From: Brienomyrus brachyistius
Lineage: Eukaryota; Chordata; Actinopteri; Osteoglossiformes; Mormyridae
Assembly: GCF_023856365.1 (NCBI RefSeq)
Contig: NC_064534.1
Location: forward strand, 11,428,536-11,492,535
DNA: 64,000 bases
Direction of reading: 5' to 3'
Position numbers and translations under genes: made by a program. Shown here in pieces: positions 1 through 12,500 of this stretch (positions within the stretch are counted from its first letter, which is position 1; each line of letters opens with the position of its first letter). Under the pieces are notes generated by a model. It was not told the origin of the DNA, did not search any database, and saw nothing but the letters and a program-made list of their open reading frames with translations.

Positions 1-528
1 AGGTCATTGACCTGTGATAACTCGTATCGTGGTTGGTTACTTCCACCCAATAACCACGTATCTAAGCACTGCTCGTTCTCCAGTGTCTTCTTAAGTCCTT
101 TGGAATGACTGTTCTGGTATAAGTATTTCACATCTTCTTCTGAAATCCTAGGCCAAAATATTCATTATAATCTCTATTAACTCGTGTCTGAATATTCACA
201 TAACTGCTGCCCATTTCTCATCTGGCTAATACACACGCACATGCATGCACACAAGCGCGCGCTCACACACACACCTTATGATACCGTCTCTCTTCAATGG
301 GTTAGAAAGTTCTCTCAATGGAATTCATGACTCACATAAGGGGGAAAAAGTAATATCTTTAAAAAAAAAAAAAAAAATAATAATAATAATAATAAAAAAG
401 CCGGAGGGCCAAGTCTCTGACTGTCTCATTCTCATCCCTGGTCTCCACACTTTGCTGTTCAGTAGCTTCTTTCCTTTTTTTCGATTTATTTTTTTTTTTT
501 GTGAAGCTGTACTCAGCTTCTGACAGTG
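1..528 (-). other. Downstream flank / probable 3' UTR of ugcg
   Basis: This is sequence 3' of the ugcg stop codon. It holds a CA/CG-rich simple repeat at about 230-275, an A-run followed by ATA repeats at 361-396, and a T-run near 489-500. An AATAAA on the minus strand (485-490) lies only about 40 nt after the stop, so it is not a convincing sole poly(A) site. The true 3' UTR probably runs past the window edge. Confidence 0.5.
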
Positions 529-3500
529 TCACACATCCAGGATCTCTTCCGCGGTCCCTCCACAGTGCAAGCGATACCGGCCTGTCCTCCATCGCACAGT
601 GGGGTCCCACAGGGCAGACAGGAAGATCTGGATGGCCATAGACTCCCTGATGAACCAGGCAACGGCATAATCCAGCTTAGAGAAGGAGAGCTGACCCCCC
701 TGATGGAGGAGAGGGTGAGGGTTAGAATCAAATGGAAGGATTCAGGCCCATCCCTGAGGTTACCCATTTTGCATCAATAGCTAGTGTTTCATAATCCATC
801 CTGCAACATCCATAACTTTGTTGTTTAGTTCTCTGACCATCCCAAGAAAATCAGGAGAGCTCAGCAGGCTTAAAAACTAGATGTTACTCAACAGTACAGT
901 GGTGGCTTAATGTACGTCAGTGTTTACAGGCCAAGGCAGGACCGAGACCTACCTGGATGCCTTGCAGCTGGATGTAGTCTGCTATGAACCAGGCCAGGCA
1001 GTGGCACAGGAAGAAGACCATAACATCCCAGTGGAAGAGGTGATGCGCCGCCCAGCCGATGATGAGGCTTGCCACGAAGCACTCTGCGATGGGCTCGCAG
1101 ATGGTTCCAGGGAGCATGTTAATCCGGAGCTTGGCCCACCTGTGAGAGTGAAACGGGGATAATCCACACGGTCCTGGGAAGGTTCCTACATGCTCATGAC
1201 CTCGAAGTCTCACCTAATGATGAGTTACCTCAAATTGCCACAGTTATATCAAAAACTCCTGAATGGGTAAAAAACCACCTAATCAAGATATTGTTAAATC
1301 AAAATTTACAAAGAATGAAAAACACGGGAATTTAAAAGGTATTTTTTGGAAATGTCAATGAAATGTTTACAAAGTTGTGTGACAACAAAATCACTAATTG
1401 TGAAATTGAACAAGAATGTGAATTAATACAGGATATAGCTCAAAATGTTTTAATATTTTGACTTTAAACAATACGTTTTCATTCCATCACTGAACACACC
1501 CAGCGATTCATTTGTTTAATGATTTAATGGTTCGAGGCTCAGAAGTCAGAACCACGAACCAGCCCAGCTGTATACAAGCAAAGCCTGCAGCTGAAAAAGG
1601 GCACACTGGCAAGACTGGTGGCACTGGGGACAGACAGTGGTCTCAAAACAAACCTTATCATCCGTGACTGAAACTGTGTGATGGAGCAGGAACCCGAATT
1701 CTGCAGTGCCACCTGCGTTGCCATGGCAAATTTCCAGCCCCTGAGGGACAAAGAAGAACATTTACAGTATAATCGCAAATACATTTATGGGAATCATTTC
1801 TTGGACTTAATAGGCTTGCAATGATATGCTAATATTCCACAAGAGCCGGTCATGTAGAAAGATGTGGGCCGGAGTATCCATTAAAAACCACATTTTAAGA
1901 ATAAAACACACGGAGAACCATGTGATGCTACAAGGAGGAAGGACTGCAATGTATATTCAGGAGCCGCCATATTACAATCTTTACTTAAGGGTCGTCGAAT
2001 GGGCAAGATGACAGGAAGGGGTCATTAAAAACAAACAGCTGACAGGCTGCCAGACAGGTTTGAGGATGGAAGACGACAGAAAAGCAGAAAATCTGGAGCC
2101 CCACACACATCCTTAGGACCCAGACCACGATGAACCCCTGACTAACGAAGATTACTAGACAGACAAAAGCGATACCACCAAAAGGATTAAAAATAAAAAC
2201 CATCATTTATGATCTATTAAAAGTAAGCGGCTCTAACTGGATATACACCATTAATTTCGAGTGACAGCACTATTTTTAACAGGAGCAAAAAAGCCTTCAT
2301 AAATAATTAAGTGACTATACCAGCCTTCACCGAGCCCTTGTTTTTATTACAGCACAACATTTATGTCCACTTAGAATGGAGTATTAATATATAATCATAT
2401 AGCTGTACTGCTTATAATGGGCTAAATCATAATGCTTAAATTCTCATTAAAAATCGGACATTAGCCAGACCGTGGGTACATGAGAAAGGGAAGTTCTGGC
2501 CCCATGACAGCCTCTGTTTTAGTTCCTAAAAATGGCAGTCTTCAGTAAGTATTTGTCTGTGAAATTTTGGTTCCTGCTCAGCTATTTAAGGGGTTATGAT
2601 TTGTATATTGCGGTAATCAATGACAATCGTTTAATGTTTTTGCCATTCAGATGCAAATAAAGCAAACATACCTAACGATCATTTAGCAGCAGTTCTTAAG
2701 TTACTCATTCTTGCACCTGCCTGTTGTACTTCACAACTGCTGACAGCTATTTTCTATCCTCTGGGAACTGCTAATATAATGCTAGCTCATGCAACCCAGA
2801 ACACCACCAACACCAACAAGCCCACCTGTCTGCGATGGCTTTGGCCATGAAGTAATCCTCAGCGATGTACTGGGCGAATGCGATGAGGCCACCAGCCTGG
2901 TCCAGAACATCCTTCCTCATGAGGCAGGACATTCCAGTCACACACTTGAAGCCCGTCACATTCGCGGAGATGTAGGAGCGGGGGTGGGATGTCCCAAAGT
3001 ACACCTATGATGGAGAGAGCACTCATTTGCTCCGACTGCCCAAAGATCATTCAGACAATACAATAATAAATAATAATAGCAATAATATAGTATAATACAG
3101 AAACCCCATATTATGTATTATAACAAAATCATTTGTAGCTATAAAAAGGGGCCGTCAGAGCAGTGATGTCCTCATATACATGAGCATTATAAAAGCTTGC
3201 TTCTTACACACAGGATTCCCTGATTAGCTTCAAAGGAAAGGTCTGGGAACTGAAGCGGTGTGCTTATATCCGTACCCAGAAAATATCAGTCATTTTTTGG
3301 AGAACGGAAGAAATTCTTGTTAGTTTCCACTGTGCCACTGTTAACTTGCATATCTAATAACGTTAAACTGTTTTTTCCCCCAAATATACACTTACAACCC
3401 TGATAAATCTCTTTAAACATTTTTTGCAATGCCTAAGACTTTTGCATAGTACCGCAATATTTTTATTATTTTTATTTATTTTTTTTACAAATAAACACTT

Positions 3501-6500
3501 GCCATAAACACTGTTTGTTTTCGATATGAGGATATGTACACTGAACAGGTATGTGTCATCAACTACAAAGGTCCCATTTTCTTAGTATCTAGTGATCTAC
3601 TGAGATGTTCCAGTGAAGAACTTTAATCTTTAAGCTAACAGAAAATCACAATCAAATCAACCCGATAAGTTGACATGCTAAACATTAAGCATAACAATGC
3701 TGCAATTATGTCGAATTCAAGATTCAAACATATTTGGAAGCAATTTAAATGGCTGCTCTGGAATCATGCCTGGCAATTTAACGATATGCACCCCCGCTTC
3801 TGCCCTAGAGTTGGCCCCTGAAAAACCCAGGGAAGGTAGTCAGAAATTAATCATCCAAGGCATTTATTATTTCACAATGGCCGCCTCCAACAATCCTGAG
3901 AGGAACCAATAACACAAGCAGAAACAGGGATATGGAGGGTGTTGCAATGCGCAAGCTACCAGAACAACTCCCCAAGCAGGACAAAGCATACATCTACGGA
4001 GAATACCTACTACCCTGGGTGAGGCATTGTGCAAGCTGCTTCATCACTCTAAAATGCAATACGTTACACAAAGTAGCTTTACAGGAAGCTGGACTAATGT
4101 AAGGAGTATGCATATTTTAATGACACATTCAACTTATGAGAACAATATTCTGAATGTATGACCATCAGCCTTATGATGCTATAAATGTCACTGCACATAT
4201 TCAATAACTTAAATGTGCATACAATGCTCACGCACAGTCTTGGGAAGCTTGCTTAATTCTGTAAAAATGTTGCACATTTATTGGTTTCATAACAAACGTC
4301 CACTGAGAAGCAATGTGTAATATATCTGCACGTATTTTTCACGCAGACATTTTAGTGTCAGTTTTTTTTTTTTGACTGATTGAGTCATTCTATTCTTGCC
4401 ATTTTGCTATTAATTACACTTAAAAGTTACTGGATCTCAAAGGACGGCTGAACAGCGACAATTTCTAACACTAATGACAAATCCACCATCGCTATGCAAA
4501 CCACACCTACAATGACCAGTGCAGGGAAGAGCAGGATTTGAAATTTCATAGTAAGCTAGTTTACTAGATCATTTAAATGGCCATAAAACTCTTTTACAAA
4601 GTTACATATATATGTGTGTGTGTAATGAAACACAGCAGATTAACCAGGCAATAAGAGACATCTGAAAACCTGCACTGCTGTCTCATGAGGAAAAGAAACA
4701 CTCACCTGCTCCAGGGTGGCAGCAAAGCCTTGCCTGTCGGCGACATACGGCAGGCCGTGAACAAGCCCCACCTTCTCCGTCATCTGACTGGCCATATCGG
4801 TGAGGGTGTCCTGCTTCACTGCAGAGAAACGGAGTATAAAGCAGGGAAGAGCATCACCAATGATTTTCTTTATAATCTGGTTCGACTTAAAACATGGTTG
4901 GTATTGCGAGTACCGATTCTAGTGGTGGTGGGGGGGGGGGGGCATCAATTCTCAAAATATTATGAGATTGAGATTGGAAGAATCATTATTTCAGTGTTGA
5001 TCCGCACATCCATACTAAAAAGTTAAAATTGTACATGCACTATCAACTGTGGTTTGACTGCTAATAATTAGTCATTTGAGATTTAAAGAAATGACTGCTA
5101 TATGTAAAAGAGGGGTCAAGTAATCTGTTACACAAATACACCCCCCCCCCCCCCCTTTTCGACAATATAATCTGGATGATTGTCGGCCACATACGGATGT
5201 GGAGGAAGATGTCCTCGTGACACTACTCACCACGTATTCCGCTGTCACAAATCCAGACAAGATCATACTTGGCCACCACATAGCCTGGCATTAAGTTGTT
5301 TATTTTGGGATTGATGCCAACTTTCTTTCCCCCTGTAATACAGACATTTTGTTATTAATGCCGCTTTGTTTGCGATCAGTGAGCCATCGCTTTAAAAAAA
5401 AAAAAAAAAAAAAAAACCTCTAGCAAGACAACTGTGAAAGGAAAGTGTCTTTAAAATGTGGCCCTTTTGATTATACACCAACATTCACAAAGAGTGAATA
5501 AAAAAATATGTCTTACCGACAAACAGCCTGGCATCCACATTGGGATATTTTCCAAGAAGTCTTTTACACACATTGATAGCAGGGTCATCATCATCTTGCA
5601 CGCAAAGCAGAATTTCATACTGCCAAAAATAGAAAGTTGAAGTGAAATTTTAAAACAGACAGAGAGAATGACGCACTCTATTAAAACTAGCCCCAAAGAG
5701 ACAGAACACTGGGCTATATAAAAAGATAAAAAAAAAATAATAATAAAATACTGATATTCATATCAAAAGGAGCAATTCACAAAGCATGCAGGTCTATTGT
5801 TTCACCTTCTATCATAAATTAAAACACATAGCTACTTGTACTGTACACAAAGATGGAATTCGAGGGTATACTGATGATGATGATGATGATGTTATCGGAT
5901 CATGGTGAAGTGTGATAGTGACAAAAGGGTGTCAAACAGCAGCAATTAGGACTTCATTCCTGCATTCTGATGCTAGGTCTTTACTTGAAAACTAAACATT
6001 CCTGAGAGGCTTGATGAAGATAGGTACATACTGGTAGATAGGGGGAAAAACTAAAAATACACCCAGCCTTTCATGCAGGCATATACCAATTAAATATATA
6101 CAGGGATACGTGCAAACCATAGTGGAGGAAAATTAAACATCTCAGATATTTAAACAATGTAAAAAATTTTAATGCATGTAAAAATACACTAAACAGCTGA
6201 AAGTAAATTTCAAATTTCTTCCAATACTAAACAAGATTTCAGTTTAAGGTATAATGCTTGAGCATCTGACTCGCACACAAAAATAGATTCCAACAAGGGA
6301 GACAAAAAATTAATTGAAGTGTAAAGATGTATCGGTCCATCATGATGAATCAATTAAGGCGGCATTGATCTGTAACGGCAGAACTTTTTGGGGAATACCC
6401 TCCTTAAAAGATGAAGATACTCTTACGTTCAGGTTGCATGTTCTCACATTCACACGCGGCAAGTAGGCGTGCAAAGTGGCAGTGCTGGTGCACAAAATTC

Positions 6501-9500
6501 TTAAACGTGGGACTGCAGGGGAAGGTTCACTAACGTTCAAAAAGGAAGCACTAACAAACGATGATCTTTGTACAATAGCTTTTGGGAAATCCCCCCCCCG
6601 TATTGTAACATAAACCACTCACTCAAAAAGCTAAGAATTTTTGCACTACAAAGCTTTTTGGAAATGCCTCTTTTGCAGTCCAAAAGAGATTCTTTTTGCC
6701 AGCTATAGTAACAATGGTTAACACTATCAGGTAGTTAATTAGCTAGCCAAGTAATGTTCGCTTCACATATGCATGATATATTGGTCAACATACTGGTATC
6801 AGCTTATACTCATTAAAAAAAATCAAGATATCAGCAAGGGTCCAATTTCACAATCTTAGTTGATATTGTCAGGTGATATTATCAATAATGAAAGTAAGCA
6901 GCACCAGAGCTAAAGACACAACTACTAAAATAATGAAGATGATTGTACTGGATGATCAGCAATTTTCCATAGTGGAGGATGAGGGATTGTGTCAACTCAA
7001 GCACTTAGACCACAACGCATTTCTAATAAATTATTCAATTTAGCCCGCAGACTGGACAACATTGTAGCCGTGCATAATTAAGTTCCTACAGTAATTTGGA
7101 AAATTTTCGGTAAGAATTAAAAAGAATCAACAATAATTAAAATCAGAATAATAATCAACTAATGGAACAGAAATAGAAACTGAAGATTTCCAATGCATTG
7201 AATCATTCCCTCAATGGCAATCAAATTGCCTCGTTTATGATGATCGTTAATACCAAACCAGCAACCGTGCTATATTCATGGTTGAAAGTAAATTGGTATT
7301 AATCGAGTAAAGAACCAAAAAAAAGGTAAAACATAAATAAAAGCATAAATAACTAAAATGCTGCAAACTGTTAGAACAATCTAATTAAGATGTTGAAATC
7401 ACCTTGATGCCAACGACTTACACCCCTAAATACAGGGATGGGTTCCGAAACCTGGAATTAAACAGGCCCCAGGACTAAATTACAAAGACTGTAGTATCAA
7501 CAAGCTCTGACGTTATCATTTCTGTTTTCAGAACTAAAGAAATTAAGGAAATAAGATTTCCTATTTATTATTGCTATATAAAAGTTCTCTTGCATATTTC
7601 ATTTTTCCAGCTCAGTTTCTGATCGCATTTTCACTATTCTTAATCCAGAAGATCTCTCTCTTGCAGGCTTTGGGTGAGAAGAAGGGTACAGGGCAGCTCA
7701 CTCGCTCTCACCTCCTCTCTCTCTCTCACACATAGCAATGTGCAGCACACACACAGAAACCTTGCTTTTACTGACAATGGCAGAGGGAACTAAACATTCA
7801 AAAGTGTGGTAAAATTTCACTAGACTCGACGCTGACAATGCTCGTTGCCACATGACCGAGAAGTCCTTTGCATATAAGGGTGGAAACACAAGCAATCTGT
7901 CGAAACATCACATGCATGTGGAGAAATGCACCATTTTCGACTGGATAGCTCATAGTTTATCTAGCTTTGCCCCAGTTAGGTCAGAAAAATGGAGCCCATG
8001 AATGGAGTTAACTAAATAACACAAACATGGATTAATGATCACAAGTAACCATTAGCCACCTAACTGTTATGGGTACGTTCATAAATTCACTTTGAAATTG
8101 TCTGAACATCATATGTTGCTCTGAAATTCACAGTATCAGTTTCAGATCACAGATGCAGTGATTTGGACAAACTAAGGTTATCACACAGTAAAATTACTGC
8201 CAAAAACAAAAGTTCTGCATTCAGTTTTTACTTAAGTGAACATTGTTTATTACATTTGTTTTAATTTCAACTACCACAAAATCAGTCAATAGTTCAAACT
8301 TATTCAAAACAATGTTGTTGCAGTTTGCCAATCAAGAATGTTAATTTATAAATAAAACGCAAGAGAAAATAAAGCAATATTAATTTTGTTCTTAATTTGT
8401 TTCTCTTTTTCTTAAATAAGTAGTACAGATAAGAGTACCATTAAATTACTGGGTGGATAATCAGTATCAGTAAGAGTAGTTGTACCTTTAAAATCTCAAT
8501 GATACACATCCTTATCTAAAGGAAAGGCTTGCGTTTCATAATTTTTATGTAAAAATTAATTGGACTGTCAAAAAGCTACATTTTCTAAGTAACAAGCAAT
8601 CCAAGGTTAAAACAACCGCATGACATACTAGAGGAACGGTATAAGAATGAGCACCAAAGAGGAACAGGACTGAAAGGGCTGTCAGGACCTCGCTAAATTC
8701 CCCGAGGATCCAAAAAAATGTGATCAAGCATAACTTGGCTTTAAATTCAGTTAGAGCTCTTCCTTCACTCTCATTAAGCCAAAAACACACAACTGACTAA
8801 TTGGACTAAAACTAACACCTGCTCATTCAATTCTACAGCATCAATTTGAACACATAAATTGGAGGGCATTCCTAGCAAAGGCTACCTCAGACTCTCATAA
8901 AGACACTGTTCTATACATCTCCTCTGTACCCGATTAGGTCTATAGCAACAGTTGTGTTGAGAATGTCACCACCTATAAATAAGATTATTTCCAACACTTC
9001 CAGAAGCCCTGGATGAACAACGAGGTACATTTTCTGAGATGTAAATTTCAGATCTGGCAATGCATTCAGAATTAACTGGAAATGGGGCAATAAAAAGGCA
9101 ATGCACAGCTACAAGCTATAGATTGAAGAAAACTTCACAACTCCAGGGACGCATGCTGCCATCAACGACTATTTTTCTATAGATTCATCTATCGACTATT
9201 TTATTTATTGGTCAAATCTAAGCAATTAATATTCCTCCAGAAAATCAACTTGACTGTTTAACTTTATTTTATTTTGACAACAAACTGTATGTCATTAAAT
9301 GGCTTCAGAGAGATTTTCGGCACATACTCTGATGCCCAAAAGTTAACAATCTGTATCAGTTTGTTGGATCCTCTTTTAGGGGAGCACGCCACATGCAACA
9401 CCTGTGACAAGCACTGAAGTCGCAGTGAAGAATGGGACAGATCAGCAGCCCTGCAATCTTTTAAAAGAGGAGATACTGTGGTTAAACAAGGTGATGTGGC

Positions 9501-12500
9501 AGTACTAGATTTTAAATAGAGTTCATTTTTATTTCAGCTTGCAAATTATTTTCTTTCATTTAGTGGCCATTTTCATTTGTTTTAGTTTACGATAATGACT
9601 CTGGTCCAAACAACCTGAACGGGCAAGAACACACAATGGCACCGTCAACAAAGCATAAACCCAAACTTTAACTTAAACATTTTCACAAACACATATTCAA
9701 TGGAGATTCTAATATAGCATGCAGACAACTTTATGGCTTTAATAATGAATGTATGTAGCAGCTATAAGGACAGAAGATATTAAAAAGCTCTCCATTTAAC
9801 GTTAATTTAACAAACATGAATAGACAGCACTTAGGGTGGTTCTGTCTACTCTGGCTGTCCATCATCCAGAATTGCACTGGTGCATTTTCCCTACAGGTGC
9901 TTGGGCATTGCACTAGCGTGGCCGTGGTACGTCAAACTTTACACAGTGTAAAACCACATTTTTTGTGATAATTGTGTGTGATAGTGTGACCACACATAAT
10001 TACGTACTTAGATTTCCAGAAGGCCTTTGATATTGTCCCCCAAAAACAGCTCTTGCTTAAGCTCAAAGTTGCAGAGGTTTTAGGAACTGAAGCAGCCTGA
10101 ATCGAAAACTGGTTAACAGACAGGAAGCAGCAAGTAGTTATTAGAGGCACAATGTCACAGTGGGACTGCGTTCATAGTGGGGTACCACAGGGTTCCACAT
10201 AGTGGGGTACCACTGTTGTTCCTAATTTACATTAATGATATTGGCACCAATACATACAGTAAACTCGTTAAATTTGGAGCACAGAGGGTACAAAGGGATT
10301 TTGATTTAATTAGCGACTGGGCTGATAACTGGCAGATGAAATTTTACATAGATAAATGTAAGGTAATCCATGCACGGAGCAGAAATATAAAGTACAGATA
10401 TTTTATGGGTTCCGCTGAAATAAAGGTAGCTGATTATGAGAAAGACCTCGGTGTATATGTTGATCCTTCCATATCCCACTCTCGCCAGTGTGGGGAAGCA
10501 ATAAAAATGGCCAATAGGATGTTGGGTAACATCTCTAGGTGCGTGGAGTTTAAGTCAAGGGAGGTGATGCTACGATTATATAATTCCTTGGTAAAACCCT
10601 AACTAGAATATTGTGTGCAGGTTTGGTCATCAAACCTTTAAAAAGGACATTGCTGCCTTGGAAAACGTTCAACGTAGGGCTACAACGATGATTCCTGGTA
10701 TTAGAGGAATGTTTTATGGTAAGAGGTTAGCTGAGCTGAATCTGTTTAACCTCAAGCAAAGGAGACTAAGGGGGGACATGATCCAGGTATATAAGATTCT
10801 AACAGGTCTGGATGCTGTTCAAATAAATGGCTACTTCAATATTAGTTTAAATACTAGAACTTGTGGCCATAGGTGGAAATGAACAGGAGAACATTTTAAA
10901 CTGAATTTGAGGAACAACTTCTTTACACAGCATGCAGTTAGAGTATGGAATAGTCTTCCTGCTAGTGTAGCGCAAGCTAAAACCCTGGGTTCCTCTAAAA
11001 CAGAGCTAGATAAGATTTTATCAACTCTAAGCTATTAGTTAAGTTCTCCCCAAAGAGCTTGATGGGCCGAATGGCCTCCTCTCATTTGTAAATTTCTTAT
11101 GTTCTTACGTAGTGATATTAAAAAAATGTTATAATGAACTGAAGCGTTTTAGAAATTGTAAAGGTCATTTAAAAAAAAAAAAAAAAAAAGCTTTTTTTTT
11201 TTAATACTGATGTCGCCCTTTTTCTGTCATCGACTATGTTTACGAATCATGGCAGCCCTAGTGGCAGGGCGTTCAAGCAAATACAAAATACAAAAACACA
11301 AGTGCAGCTGTCTTTACAGCACTGCATCCCTCCCGAACAAGCTTACCCACTTCTACGCTCGCTTTGATATGGACAAAGAATCTGTTACAAAATCCATGCC
11401 CTCCCCAAACGACCAGCCCCTTACATTCTCCACCACCGGTGTGCAGGCCATACTAAGTAGTGTCAACACAAGGAAAGCTACTGGCCTGAACAGCATTCCT
11501 TGTTGTGTGCTCAGGGCTCGTACTGAACAGCTTCCTGGGGTCTTCACAAGCATATTCAATCTGTCTGTAGCCTAAGCAGTTGCCCCTACATGCCTCAAGA
11601 CAACGATCGTTCCAGTACCTAAGCATTCCACTGCCACCATCCTAAATTGCTCATTGCACTTTGCGCAATGACGATGAAAAATCTGATCTCAAATCTAAAG
11701 TGAACCTGATTTCAAAGGAAAACATTAAATCCTTGTTTTGATATATTCCCATTAACTAAACTACTGCACAAGAATCTTTTCGTGTTCAATGATACCCCCA
11801 TATCAGGATCAAGTCCATCAAAATTTTCCTAGAGAAATGCATATTTTCATCAAAAAGACCTTTAAATTATTTTTAAATAAAGCTTTTAAGTTTGTAATTA
11901 AATTCTTCAGATAATGGACAATTCTTGAATTAGCACCACTTTCCAGTGTATTAAAACCATGAAGTATCACTAGCAAATACTAAGCTTACAGCTAGAGGAC
12001 CAACGAATAATCACAAGGCCAAATCATGAGACCAGCCATTTCATCAGATGCAATCACATTATTGTGATTAGTCGGCTGACTAAGCACTAAAGATGTCCAG
12101 CACCCGATCTAGCTCACATTTCATACTTGAAGCCTCATGCAATGATCAGCTGACATCCTGAGCTTCATTTTACTTCCATGTCTGGTAATCCTCATGATTA
12201 ACCACAAAGCACTATTGTATGGGGTACTACCTTCCAGCGCTAACCACATGCGGAAACTGGTGTGCTACAGAAAGTCAGTAATAACCAAAATTCAGATCAT
12301 AAGGCATTTTACATAAAGATAAAATTGAAACAGATCAGTCTTACAACAGACGCACAATCTGGCAGTTAGGAAACTATTAAAAAATAATAAAAAAACAACT
12401 TTGGATTCAAAGGACACTGAATGAGACAAAAACTGCTTTAGTTCTAGGAAAGCAGCTTTCAAAATTCTGATTTTGGCATTTCGGAATTGCTGCTTTGCAG

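Noticed and set aside
245..610. Lys-rich and Tyr/Phe-rich open frames near the left edge
   Set aside because: They arise from A-runs, ATA repeats and the antisense of ugcg's last exon.
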